Below, piece after piece: positions 17,845-26,008 of a stretch of DNA of 64,000 bases (position 1 is its first letter; each line of letters opens with the position of its first letter). Made by a program: the position numbers and the translations under genes. The notes beneath the pieces were generated by a model that was not told the origin of the DNA, did no database searches, and saw only the letters and a list, made by a program, of their open reading frames with translations. Source of the DNA: Bacillota bacterium (lineage in GTDB: Bacteria > Bacillota > Ch66 > Ch109); contig JABLWZ010000011.1 in assembly GCA_013178275.1 (NCBI GenBank), forward strand, positions 25,422 through 89,421, given 5' to 3'.

Positions 17845-19386
17845 CTAAAGGCCAAAAGACGGGTTCTTGATTTGTTGTATATACGCACGGATTTCTTTTG
17901 CGGTAGCAGTGTTATCCAGAGATGTGTAAGCTTTTTCGCCGATGACGCTATTCAGGAAATCCCAAAAGGCCGCTGTCATATTGTTTTCATTCATGGCCAG
18001 GATAACGGGGGGGATGGAGGTTTTGGCCACGAGGGCCCCCACGTCCTCCTTCGCGTATACCATGTACCGGTCCTCGCTCATGTCAGGCACCAGGCAGACG
18101 TGGAAATTTTCGTAGGTCTCCAGCAGGCATACGATATTTTCGAGGTGCATTATATACTCTTCTGCAGTGTAGTATGCAGGGGAACCGCCCAGCATATCCG
18201 AAAAGGTGACCCTCACGCCCCCGCCGGTCACGGCCGAAATGTCGGGAAGCTTGACGATATCGGTGACGCTGTTCGATTGCAGCAGATTTTTAAATTTTTC
18301 TATCCGCATCCGGTGATAATCGATCAGGCGGTTTTTCTGCTGGCTGCCGTACCGGTCGAGGATTTGGGAGGCAACAACCTCGGGCATGGTCAGGATGGAT
18401 AGGGAGGCGGTTTTAATCAGGGTGTCTACCGGCTCGCTTTCAAATTCCATCAGCGTATTCATATAGGCCGCTTCATCTTTCGATGTAAAGATTCGCATTA
18501 ACGGCCGGCATAAGCTGAGATATTGATTATACTCTTCTATAAAAGATTCCACGGCCTTCCGGTTCCGAAACAGTATATTCGCGGCTTGATCTACCATGTT
18601 TCCCACTGAGGAGGATATGACCGCGCCGGTCTTCGGGGCGATAAAGAGCGTCCGTTTGAAAATGCCGTCCCGTTTTTTGGGGTAGAAATAGGGCTCTATC
18701 GCGCCAGACATATAAAGCGGCATCCACTGGCTGATGGCTACGAGCATCTCATCCAGGTTCCGGCTGACGGTATGGATAATTTTTATCCGGTTGCCGCGTG
18801 AAAGCGTCTGCGACATCAGGGACGCCCATTTTGCCGCGAACTCACGGTCCCCGGTCATCCAGTCGGTGGCCTCGTCGCTGAACAGCAGCAATGTCTGGGG
18901 CTCTTCGTGCTGAATCACCTCGGACAGGAAATAGATGACGGCCTGACGCTTTCCCTCGATACCGTAATAAACCGATATCTCCGTCTGCGGCCAATCGACT
19001 TCGGCGCTCTCCACACCCTCCGCGGGTACTTCTTTTTTAGCCTTAAAATTTGAAAACCCGTCCAGAAAGCTCTCCACGGTTTTCATGTCACGGGTTTTTT
19101 CTTGGATCAACCATTGAAATATAAGCTCGGTAAGCTGCTGGTTTTCCGGTAAAGGAAGACCGGTATTCAGCGCGCTGCTTAAGGACTTTTGCTGGTATTC
19201 CTCGCCGCAGTGCCTGGCGAAATAGGCGGCCATGCTTTTTAGGCTGGCTTCGTTTTTTGGCATGCTCCGCTGCCCCCGGCGAAGGCGGCTGATATGTGAA
19301 GCGTCCAGCGACGTGTAAAGGGAAAGCGCGCTGTTGGTGGTTTTCGTTATATTCATCAGGAAGTCGAGCTTTTCGCAGAATCTCAT
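17845..19386 (-). CDS. Large helix-turn-helix regulatory protein
   Basis: A 513-residue protein whose first 80 residues look like an XRE/Cro-type DNA-binding domain (LDASHISRLRRGQRSMPKNEASL is its recognition-helix region). The remaining 430 residues show no enzyme motif I recognise; they are soluble and could be a ligand-sensing part. Three in-frame ATG codons (MMM) lie at the start; the last one, at 19386, has GGGTGG at the right distance, while a longer frame from 19476 would run through the promoter and operator. It is transcribed divergently from the PH-like/LuxR genes with palindromes between them, which suggests that it regulates itself and them. Function beyond this is unknown. Confidence 0.65.
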   Translation of the reverse strand: MRFCEKLDFLMNITKTTNSALSLYTSLDASHISRLRRGQRSMPKNEASLKSMAAYFARHCGEEYQQKSLSSALNTGLPLPENQQLTELIFQWLIQEKTRDMKTVESFLDGFSNFKAKKEVPAEGVESAEVDWPQTEISVYYGIEGKRQAVIYFLSEVIQHEEPQTLLLFSDEATDWMTGDREFAAKWASLMSQTLSRGNRIKIIHTVSRNLDEMLVAISQWMPLYMSGAIEPYFYPKKRDGIFKRTLFIAPKTGAVISSSVGNMVDQAANILFRNRKAVESFIEEYNQYLSLCRPLMRIFTSKDEAAYMNTLMEFESEPVDTLIKTASLSILTMPEVVASQILDRYGSQQKNRLIDYHRMRIEKFKNLLQSNSVTDIVKLPDISAVTGGGVRVTFSDMLGGSPAYYTAEEYIMHLENIVCLLETYENFHVCLVPDMSEDRYMVYAKEDVGALVAKTSIPPVILAMNENNMTAAFWDFLNSVIGEKAYTSLDNTATAKEIRAYIQQIKNPSFGL

Positions 19387-19405
19387 CATCATCCACCCTG
19401 ACTCG

Positions 19406-19435
19406 ATTATATCAGAAGGGCTTTTGCAAAAACAA
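19406..19435 (-). promoter_or_regulatory. Sigma-A-type promoter of the HTH gene
   Basis: On the minus strand TTGTTT (19435-19430), an 18-base spacer and TATAAT (19411-19406) lie just upstream of the chosen start. The -10 with its next bases, TATAATCGAG, is repeated for the divergent gene at 19515. Confidence 0.5.
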
Positions 19436-19443
19436 ATATTTTG

Positions 19444-19480
19444 ACACGTTTCGTGCCAGAGATTTGACACTGTCAAATCT
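19444..19480. promoter_or_regulatory. Palindromic operators between divergent regulators
   Basis: A perfect palindrome with arms AGATTTGACA and TGTCAAATCT around one base (19460-19480) lies beside a shorter one, CACG-TTT-CGTG (about 19446-19456). Both lie between the two divergent promoters, as expected for a repressor or activator site, most simply that of the neighbouring HTH protein. Confidence 0.55.
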
Positions 19481-19514
19481 CCGCAGCCTATTTATTTCAG
19501 GCGTTTCTTCTATA

Positions 19515-19520
19515 TATAAT
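19515..19520 (+). promoter_or_regulatory. Probable -10 box of the rightward transcript
   Basis: TATAAT, followed by CGAG as in the divergent promoter, lies 16 bases before the GTG start of the small PH-like gene. No good -35 is seen, which would fit an activator-dependent promoter using the palindrome upstream. Confidence 0.4.
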
Positions 19521-19536
19521 CGAGTTTGAAGGCGAG

Positions 19537-19863
19537 GTGGCGGTTGTGGGTTATGAGATACGGCTCAAGACCGGTTTTTTCGAAACCAGGCGCTATCACC
19601 TGTCTGTAATCGAAGAACAATTGATACTGTCGCCGGTTGAAAACAGTGCGGAAGCAAAAATTATAATACCGAGTGATGATATTCTGGAAATAATCCTCAC
19701 CAAGAAAAGAATTCCGGAAATCAAGGTTCAGGCCCGGGACAAGAGTTACGACGGCGTTTTTACCGCTGGCACTGACTTTGATGAGGTGTGTGGGCTGCTG
19801 AAAAGATTAAAAAAAACGATTGTATATAAATATGCCATGAATCCCAAGGAAGTTCGCCCTTAA
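19537..19863 (+). CDS. Small soluble protein, PH-like fold likely
   Basis: A 108-residue protein that alternates beta-like stretches (YEIRLKTGFFETRRYHLSV, EQLILSPVE, AKIIIPSDDILEIILTKK) and ends in one helix (DFDEVCGLLKRLKKTI). That is the pattern of bacterial pleckstrin-homology-like domains. There is no membrane segment or signal. The GTG start at 19537 follows GAAGGCGAG; a GTG three codons later is an alternative. It is the first gene after the operators and is followed by the LuxR-type gene. No function can be assigned. Confidence 0.55.
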   Translation: MAVVGYEIRLKTGFFETRRYHLSVIEEQLILSPVENSAEAKIIIPSDDILEIILTKKRIPEIKVQARDKSYDGVFTAGTDFDEVCGLLKRLKKTIVYKYAMNPKEVRP

Positions 19864-19949
19864 AGAAGATCATATTCGGCGGAGTCGTGCCGCTCTTTCG
19901 TACCGCAGAAAGACAGCGGCATATCCCAAATGGTAAATAGGGGGCGGTA

Positions 19950-21386
19950 TTGTTGGCGGGCGGAGAAAACAGCCGTTTTTCATACATACAGTTAGATGAG
20001 CGCAGGCTGTCCATTATTGTCTTTTCGTTATTTTTTGCCTGGCTGCTGGCCTTTCCCTTTGAGGGACAGGTCTTATACGCGCTTGCCGACAGAGTCCAGA
20101 TCGATCCGCACGCCATGATCTTCGGTGCCATCGCCTCCCACGTCGTCGGTCTGTTCGGCTGCGGATTCCTGATCAAGACCAGGCAGGCGGCCAAGCGGCT
20201 GATGCGGTTTTCCATGGTCTTCTGCATAGTAGGTACCGGCGTGTTCTTCTTTCACCCTTCCGTCCTCTGGAACATCGTCCTGATTGCCAGTTCCCTGCTG
20301 GCTTCAGGCTGCGTGGCGGCCTGGGGCTTTTTTTTAAGAAGCGGCACCCCACCCAACCAGCGGATAAAAACCGTAGCGGACGGGCTTATCTTTTCCAATA
20401 TTCTGATGATCCTGCTGAATATGACCGCCGTCCACCTGTCCCCCTATGCCGGGCTGGGCCTGTCAATGTTCTTGATAGGCGGTGCAATGCTGTTCGCGGC
20501 CCGGCTTCCCGCGGCTGTCCCGGCGGTACTCCCCGATCGGCCGAAGCAGCCGATCAGCATCGTCAAACCCCTGGTCTTTCTATGCCTGTTCATCACGGTC
20601 ATCACCATCAATTCGGGACTGATGTACCAGGTCATCAATCCCGCTTTCGCTCACCTGGAATGGCTGACCAGCTGGTACTGGGCCATTCCCTATATCGTAG
20701 CTCTCTATATCATGAAGAACCTGCCGCGGAAAACCAACCGGACCTACATACTCTATGTGGCCATCGCCATGATCGGGTTTTCCTTTATCGGCTTCATGAT
20801 CCTCGACCACTCAGCCGGCAGCTACCTAGTGGTCAATACCCTGATGCTGGGCGCCTGCGGTGTGTATGACCTGTTCTGGTGGAGCATACTCGGTGAAATG
20901 CTGGATTTCGATCAAAACCCGGCCAAGGTTCTCGGGGTGGGGCTTTCGGCCAACGTATTGGGTGTACTGATAGGCGGACTGATCGGCAGCGCCATCGTCG
21001 CATCCGATCTACCGAACTACAACTCCTCGGTGCTTGCACTGGCGGTGGTCTGCGTCACCCTGACCATCCTTCCCCTGCTCCACCGGCACCTTTCCGCCCT
21101 GCTGACCGACCACGCTTACCTGACCGTCGTATCCGAGATGTCTCCGGCCGAACAGACCAGCATGGTCGACCGTATCGTGCTGGCCGGTCGGCTCACCGAA
21201 CGTGAAAACGAGATCGCGGCCCTGCTCGTCAAGGGGAAGACCTACCGGATGATCGCCGGCGAGCTGCATTTGAGCGAGAACACAGTGAAAACCCATATCA
21301 AGAACATCTATTCCAAATGCGGCATTCAAAGCCGGACGGAACTCATCAATCTCATGCTGGAACCGGAGAGTACCGGACACAAATAA
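19950..21386 (+). CDS. LuxR-type regulator with a multi-spanning membrane domain
   Basis: Residues 1-400 contain about 10-12 hydrophobic spans in two bundles, MFS-like. Residues 415-478 are a LuxR/GerE helix-turn-helix (LTERENEIAALLVKGKTYRMIA, then SENTVKTHIKNIY). Such one-piece membrane sensors with a cytoplasmic DNA-binding tail are known from Eggerthellaceae and some Clostridia and presumably sense an external or membrane signal directly. The start is TTG after a GGGGGGCGG stretch. It is followed by a strong terminator. It may control the large gene cluster that begins right after it, which is inference from position only. Confidence 0.8.
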   Translation: MLAGGENSRFSYIQLDERRLSIIVFSLFFAWLLAFPFEGQVLYALADRVQIDPHAMIFGAIASHVVGLFGCGFLIKTRQAAKRLMRFSMVFCIVGTGVFFFHPSVLWNIVLIASSLLASGCVAAWGFFLRSGTPPNQRIKTVADGLIFSNILMILLNMTAVHLSPYAGLGLSMFLIGGAMLFAARLPAAVPAVLPDRPKQPISIVKPLVFLCLFITVITINSGLMYQVINPAFAHLEWLTSWYWAIPYIVALYIMKNLPRKTNRTYILYVAIAMIGFSFIGFMILDHSAGSYLVVNTLMLGACGVYDLFWWSILGEMLDFDQNPAKVLGVGLSANVLGVLIGGLIGSAIVASDLPNYNSSVLALAVVCVTLTILPLLHRHLSALLTDHAYLTVVSEMSPAEQTSMVDRIVLAGRLTERENEIAALLVKGKTYRMIAGELHLSENTVKTHIKNIYSKCGIQSRTELINLMLEPESTGHK

Positions 21387-21419
21387 CCGGATGCGTTGAT
21401 AATCAGGCGTTTCAGAAGC

Positions 21420-21450
21420 CCCCTCACCCAAAAGGGTGAGGGGATTTTTT
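21420..21450 (+). terminator. Strong terminator after the LuxR-type gene
   Basis: CCCCTCACCC and GGGTGAGGGG form a perfect 10-base stem with a 4-base loop, followed by A and six T. It separates the regulators from the envelope gene cluster. Confidence 0.9.
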
Positions 21451-21613
21451 ACGCAAATCACCCGGTCCGGGTGACGATTTTTAAGCAAAAATCCGCTACC
21501 CTGATACCGGAACCTTGCCGGAAAGAGCGAGGATGCTCGACAACTGGAGCGTGGTTCTGGAAAAGGGCACCGGCACCGTGAAAGAATCAAGGAAGGTTTT
21601 AAGGAGGGTTTTT

Positions 21614-22177
21614 ATGAAAAAAGTTAAACTCCTCGTAATCATACTCCTCATCCTGGCGGCAGCCGGTTCCCTGTCCGCCTGTTCCGACACCGGCGAAAAA
21701 CTCCCCACCCTGGAGGGACTTCTGGAATCCGACCGCAAAGAGGTCAACCTGGCCGGCACCTGGAGCGGCACCATCCTGATCGAGCGGGTGTTAGAGGAGA
21801 TACCCGACAAGGTAAAGAGCGACAACCCCGAAGAATGTGAGGGGATCGACATCGCCGCCGCACTCAAGACATTGAAGGGCAAGAACCTGGGGCTCAAAAT
21901 GGTCGTGGCGGAAAAGAAAGACCCCCAGGAGCCCTGGAGGGCCGTGATCACCACCACCAATCCTGAAGGCAAGACCGGGGACCCGGTCTCGGTCATACTC
22001 AACTACGACAGCCCAGACGTCTACTTCGAGACAGAAAAGGAAGGAGCCAAGGCCCGTTTTGACGGCAAGCTGAAGCGTGGCCAGATCGCCGGGCCCTGGA
22101 ACGTAACCTGGAACGACGAGGAGTATGGTGTGATTGAGCTGATGGGCGGCACCTGGCAGGTCACCCAGCAGAATTAA
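21614..22177 (+). CDS. Lipoprotein of unknown function
   Basis: A 187-residue lipoprotein with a signal peptide and lipobox LSAC (about residues 19-22). The mature part begins with an acidic/polar stretch and holds a beta-rich domain starting NLAGTWSGTILIERVLEE and ending GPWNVTWNDEEYGVIELMGG. The repeated G-T-W pattern is reminiscent of lipocalin-like or DUF domains that start with 'GTW'. The ATG follows AAGGAGG by six bases; the open frame extends upstream but without start features. It is the first gene of the cluster and lies before an Lgt-like gene. Confidence 0.75.
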   Translation: MKKVKLLVIILLILAAAGSLSACSDTGEKLPTLEGLLESDRKEVNLAGTWSGTILIERVLEEIPDKVKSDNPEECEGIDIAAALKTLKGKNLGLKMVVAEKKDPQEPWRAVITTTNPEGKTGDPVSVILNYDSPDVYFETEKEGAKARFDGKLKRGQIAGPWNVTWNDEEYGVIELMGGTWQVTQQN

Positions 22178-22269
22178 ACGACCGCATTATCCCGTCAGCG
22201 CTCCGGACCTGGGGGCTGACCGGGGCGGGCGCCCAATTTTTCAACTTCCAGCAGGATAGAGGTGAAACC

Positions 22270-23166
22270 ATGCAGCCGGTCCTGTGGCGCTTCGGCGGCA
22301 TCACGCTAAACTCTTACCCGATGTTCCTGGCGCTGGCGGGCCTGACCCTGGTCGTTCTCGCCAGCCTCCTGGCCTCCCGCCGGGGTATACCCTATCGCCG
22401 CAGCCTCCCCATCCTGCTGCTGATGGGCCTGGCGGCCCTGGTGGGGGCCCGGCTGCTGAACTACCTGGTCCGGCCCGAACTCTACGCTGAACCATACCGG
22501 CTTTACGGCCTCCAGGCTTACGGCTTCTCCCTTTACGGAGGGTTGGTGCTGGCGGTGCTGGCGGGAGGCGCCGTCTGCCTCCTCGCCGGAGTCAGCATCC
22601 CCGGCCTGGCCGACGCCACCGCGCCCGGCCTGGGCCTTTCCATCGCCATCATGCGGGTGGGGTGCTTCCTGGCCGGCTGCTGCTTCGGAAATCCCACCGA
22701 ACTCCCCTGGGGGGTAGTCTTTCCCATGTTCAGCCTGCCCCACCGGGCCCAGATCAGGGATGGCGAAATCAATATTTTCGGGGCCCCGGACCCGGTGCAC
22801 CCGACCCAGCTCTACGAGCTGCTGGCTGCCCTATGCTGCGGCGCCGTCGCCTACCTGGTCCTGAAAAGCAGAAAAGCGGCCCCGGGGACAGCGTTCGCGG
22901 CCTTTTTCCTGCTTTTTTCCGCCTTCCGCTGGTTTGACCTGGGCCTTCGCTACCAGATTTCCTCCAGCCTGACGCCCTGGTTTTACCCGGCCTTATACGG
23001 GACCATCTGCTTCCTGGCCGCATTTTATATAATCCGTTTCAATTTCCGGAGGTGGTCCTTCCAGGTTGAGGAACTAGCCCCGGTGTCAGTTAAAGGCGCC
23101 CTTTTGAACGAGGGATTCCACGGTAAATGGCATGTTAATCCCCAGGAGAGGGGGGTCTGGGATTGA
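22270..23166 (+). CDS. Prolipoprotein diacylglyceryl transferase-like membrane protein
   Basis: About seven membrane spans in 298 residues. Lgt attaches diacylglycerol to the lipobox cysteine. Family hallmarks are recognisable: SLYGGL at the position of the HGGL motif, RVGCFLAGCCFGNPTELPWG at the position of the R-x-G-N-F-x-N-G-E signature, and VHPTQLYE. The motif histidine is replaced by tyrosine and the signature by a Cys-rich variant, so it may be a second, specialised enzyme rather than the housekeeping Lgt. The cluster encodes at least three lipoproteins, which would be natural clients. It overlaps the next gene by four bases. Confidence 0.75.
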   Translation: MQPVLWRFGGITLNSYPMFLALAGLTLVVLASLLASRRGIPYRRSLPILLLMGLAALVGARLLNYLVRPELYAEPYRLYGLQAYGFSLYGGLVLAVLAGGAVCLLAGVSIPGLADATAPGLGLSIAIMRVGCFLAGCCFGNPTELPWGVVFPMFSLPHRAQIRDGEINIFGAPDPVHPTQLYELLAALCCGAVAYLVLKSRKAAPGTAFAAFFLLFSAFRWFDLGLRYQISSSLTPWFYPALYGTICFLAAFYIIRFNFRRWSFQVEELAPVSVKGALLNEGFHGKWHVNPQERGVWD

Positions 23167-23693
23167 AAGAGATCAGGCAGAGGGCGCGCCTGCTGATGGC
23201 GGCGACCGGCATAGGCGTCACGGCATCCACTTTTATGCTGCTTCAGGATAGAGGTATCCTTATGCTTCAACCTAAAACGTTTCTGGCCTTTGCGATACCG
23301 GCCACTATGCTGTCAGCTGCCCTGGCGATATTGGAATATAAAAAGTTGAAAACTGCGGAACTGATTGTTGAAAACCAGATCCTGTATATCCAGCCCGCTG
23401 TCATCGACGCCGGCGTCCGCGGCAAGGGCAGCGCGTCATCTGACGGGGATATAGAAGTCTTCATTTCCGGTTTCGGCATCCTGCTGGATTCCAAGGTCAT
23501 TAAATTTAACCAGGACGGGGTTTATCTGAAAGACGTGGAAATCGGACGCGAATACATGTGCCTCACCTACGGCACGAATACGAGCACCCGAAAAACCCGA
23601 ATCCTGCACGCAGCGATGGACAGCCGGGAGGTGCAGGACATCGTGGAAAAATTCCGCTTTGAGACCGGCGTTGTTCCCGTGGTAACCGATTGA
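23163..23693 (+). CDS. Two-span membrane protein with a PH-like cytoplasmic domain
   Basis: A 176-residue protein with two hydrophobic segments in the first 60 residues, followed by a beta-rich soluble domain (ELIVENQILYIQPAV, EVFISGFGILLDSKVIKF, GVYLKDV) and a final helix. This resembles bacterial PH-type domains at membranes. The start is TTG, overlapping the stop of the Lgt-like gene, with CAGGAGAGG upstream, so the two are translationally coupled. No specific function. Confidence 0.55.
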   Translation: MKEIRQRARLLMAATGIGVTASTFMLLQDRGILMLQPKTFLAFAIPATMLSAALAILEYKKLKTAELIVENQILYIQPAVIDAGVRGKGSASSDGDIEVFISGFGILLDSKVIKFNQDGVYLKDVEIGREYMCLTYGTNTSTRKTRILHAAMDSREVQDIVEKFRFETGVVPVVTD

Positions 23694-23713
23694 TCTACCG
23701 GGAGAGGGTTTTT

Positions 23714-24385
23714 ATGGATTGTCAGAATTGCGGAGAGGCTCTGCAGGAGGGCGACAGCTTCTGCAGCTCCTGCGGCAGCGGACAAAAGCAGGCCGCGCGG
23801 AGCGGGTCCGGCCTGGTCGGTTTTTCCTCCAAAATCAACGACCCGGCCTTTACCCGTTATACCAAACACGCCAATCTCTATGCGCTCATTTTTTCCGGTT
23901 TTTTAGCCGCTGCCGCTATCATAGGCTTTTTCATCTACGGGGAAACCAGCTCGGAAATGGACAATCCAGAGGCGCTGTATATCGGGATGGGGATAGGCGG
24001 TATGTTCCTGGCCATCGCGCTGTTCCAGGTCATCGGCCGAAAAAGGAGCAAGACCTGGGACGGGACGGTGGTGGACAAACAGATTAACCAAAGGCGGCGC
24101 CGAAAAAGGACTGGCGATGGCAGCTACTACTGGGAAGACTACCTGGACTTTGTCGTCGTGATAGAGGACGGGCGCGGGAAGAAGCACGAGATATCGGCAG
24201 AGGACGACGACACGCTGTACAACTACTATCGGATCGGAGACCGGGTACGGCATCACGGAGGGCTGAACTCCTATGAAAAGTATAACAAATCGAGGGACAG
24301 CATCATCTTCTGCAGCGCCTGCGCCAGCCTATGCGACATCAATGACGATGTGTGCTTCCGCTGCAAGTGCCCGCTGCTGAAATGA
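23714..24385 (+). CDS. Zinc-ribbon membrane protein with DUF3592-like core
   Basis: A 223-residue protein with a zinc ribbon at each end. The N-terminal pair is CQNCGEALQEGDSFCSSCG; the C-terminal one is CSACASLCDINDDVCFRC. Two membrane spans lie at about residues 60-110, followed by a basic loop and a beta-rich part (WEDYLDFVVVIEDGRGKKHE, then YRIGDRVRHHGGL) that resembles DUF3592-type domains. The ATG at 23714 follows GGAGAGGG; the open frame starts slightly upstream without a ribosome site. It is one of five CxxC zinc-ribbon genes in the cluster. Confidence 0.65.
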   Translation: MDCQNCGEALQEGDSFCSSCGSGQKQAARSGSGLVGFSSKINDPAFTRYTKHANLYALIFSGFLAAAAIIGFFIYGETSSEMDNPEALYIGMGIGGMFLAIALFQVIGRKRSKTWDGTVVDKQINQRRRRKRTGDGSYYWEDYLDFVVVIEDGRGKKHEISAEDDDTLYNYYRIGDRVRHHGGLNSYEKYNKSRDSIIFCSACASLCDINDDVCFRCKCPLLK

Positions 24386-24404
24386 CGTAAAAGGAGATGC
24401 ACCA

Positions 24405-24803
24405 ATGTTTTGTGAAACCTGCGGCGAAAAATTACTCGGAGCATCCAGCTTCTGCGTGGGCTGCGGCTCAAAAATCGGGTCGCCCGGACCCGTCGCACAC
24501 CAGGCGGCCGCCCAGGAGACGCTTCCCCCAGTTTCCATGCGGCACTCGTCTCATACCTGGACGCCTCCAGTGGGATTACACGACGCCCGGGAAAGAGAGC
24601 CGCTGACCACGGGACAGTATCTGCTCATGTTCCTGCTTTTGAGCCTTCCGCTGCTGAACCTCGTGCTGCTGTTCAAATGGAGCTTCTGGCCCGGCGGCAA
24701 TATCAACCGGCGCAACTTCGCGCGGGCATCCCTGGTAGTCTTCCTCATCATGTTCGGCTTCTACATCCTCGTGTACAGATACATGGCTGGAGAGTTTCAT
24801 TGA
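24405..24803 (+). CDS. Zinc-ribbon protein with two membrane spans
   Basis: A 132-residue protein. An N-terminal zinc ribbon (FCETCGEKLLGASSFCVGCG) is followed by a Pro/His-rich linker and two hydrophobic segments (YLLMFLLLSLPLLNLVLLF and ASLVVFLIMFGFYILVY). Similar short zinc-ribbon proteins often act as adaptors at the membrane, but no partner is known here. The ATG follows AAAGGAGATG. It is transcribed directly after the larger zinc-ribbon gene (20-base gap). Confidence 0.65.
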   Translation: MFCETCGEKLLGASSFCVGCGSKIGSPGPVAHQAAAQETLPPVSMRHSSHTWTPPVGLHDAREREPLTTGQYLLMFLLLSLPLLNLVLLFKWSFWPGGNINRRNFARASLVVFLIMFGFYILVYRYMAGEFH

Positions 24804-24884
24804 TGGTTTTTAACGATGGCCCGGCGCAGGCGGCCGGGCGTAAACGGGCAGATTCTAAATCTCAAGCGCAAAGGAGGTTAGGCA

Positions 24885-25439
24885 GTGGAAAACACAAGGC
24901 AATCCCTGTTTCGAACGATTTTCGGCATGATGATCAACCCATCGGGCACGCTGAAAAACGCCCTGCTCAGCACCAAGTGGTATTATTCCGCGGCCATCTC
25001 GGCCATTGCCTTCGGTTTATTTTTCGGGCAGACCGGGCTGGACCTGTACAAAACCGGACAAAAAGGAGTCGGTTTCGTACTGCTCTCCGGGGCTGCCGGC
25101 CTGCTGTACGGCCTGCTGGTCATTCCTCTGCTCGGCGTTATCATCTGGAGCCTATTAAAACTGTCCCATTCTAAGCAGGACGTCACCGAAACCATAGCCT
25201 CCTTCTGCCTGAGCTACAGCGGCGCACTGGTTTACGGGACGCTGGGGATAATCTTTTCCCTGGCGCTGGGGTGGAAAACCGCGGTGGTTTTTGGGGTCAC
25301 CGGCGTTCTATGGGCCACCGGCCCCATGATTGTCGCCGTACGGGAACTGACCGGGGGGAAAAACGCCTTCAGCATTCCCATTGCCACGGTGGTCGGCGTA
25401 ATAGTGCTCGTTTCCTGGTCATGGATCGGGAAGGTATAA
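24885..25439 (+). CDS. Yip1-like multi-pass membrane protein, cassette A
   Basis: A 184-residue protein with five hydrophobic spans and a short N-terminal amphipathic segment, MMINPSGTLKNAL. The arrangement resembles the Yip1 domain. It is clearly paralogous to the protein at 31343: both share MMINPG/S, the FFxQTGLD segment and a near-identical stretch, SLALGWKTAVVFGVTGVLWA. The GTG start follows AAAGGAGGTTAGGCA. The next gene begins 14 bases after the stop, and the same pair order recurs in cassette B. Confidence 0.6.
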   Translation: MENTRQSLFRTIFGMMINPSGTLKNALLSTKWYYSAAISAIAFGLFFGQTGLDLYKTGQKGVGFVLLSGAAGLLYGLLVIPLLGVIIWSLLKLSHSKQDVTETIASFCLSYSGALVYGTLGIIFSLALGWKTAVVFGVTGVLWATGPMIVAVRELTGGKNAFSIPIATVVGVIVLVSWSWIGKV

Positions 25440-25453
25440 GGGGGTGGATAGAA

Positions 25454-26008
25454 TTGGAGGAAAATACCGGTAAGGGACAGGGCTGGAGGAACCTGGTGAG
25501 GTGGTTGTGTTTTATAGCTTTTGGCGTCAGCGTTTTTTCCGATCCCCTGGACCGGCTGAACATCTACAGTATTGCGTTCGGCGCTGTCGCGGGGCTGCTG
25601 TTCGGCTGGCTCTTCAGGATATTTCTGCGTACCTTTTTGGGTATGTTCGACAGAGCGTTCAAGAAGCAGCACGGGAAATACGCCATACGGCTGGCGGTTG
25701 ACCGGGGCATGCTGTTTTTGGTTCCCTTTGCGGTCATGCTGCTGGTCGCCAACTATTATTTAAACTGGTCCATGACCATCGGGTTTATCTCGGCGGGTAT
25801 TCTGATGGCGGGAACGGCGGCGGCCATCGAAATGGGAAAAATCAAGGAAAAACCGGAGTTAAGAAACACCCTGGCCGCTTCCGCCGTGTCCTTTTTGTTC
25901 TCACTGCTCTGGATTCTCTCCTATCAGGCTCTGGCCCAGGCGCCGTCTTTTATAGAAGGCGGTATAAACCTGATTCATTCTATCTCTTTGGGAGGAGGCG
26001 GCTTATGA
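25454..26008 (+). CDS. Membrane protein of cassette A
   Basis: A 184-residue protein with about five hydrophobic spans. It corresponds in position, size and hydropathy to the protein at 31953. Shared features are a FGxxAGLLFGW-type span, the GMLFLVPFAVML segment (GMLFMIPFTVLA in the paralog), LNW, and SAGILMAGTAAA-E. The start is placed at TTG 25454, ten bases after AAGGGGG, because upstream in-frame codons lie inside the Yip1-like gene. Its 3' end overlaps the next gene by four bases (ATGA), so they are coupled. Confidence 0.55.
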   Translation: MEENTGKGQGWRNLVRWLCFIAFGVSVFSDPLDRLNIYSIAFGAVAGLLFGWLFRIFLRTFLGMFDRAFKKQHGKYAIRLAVDRGMLFLVPFAVMLLVANYYLNWSMTIGFISAGILMAGTAAAIEMGKIKEKPELRNTLAASAVSFLFSLLWILSYQALAQAPSFIEGGINLIHSISLGGGGL

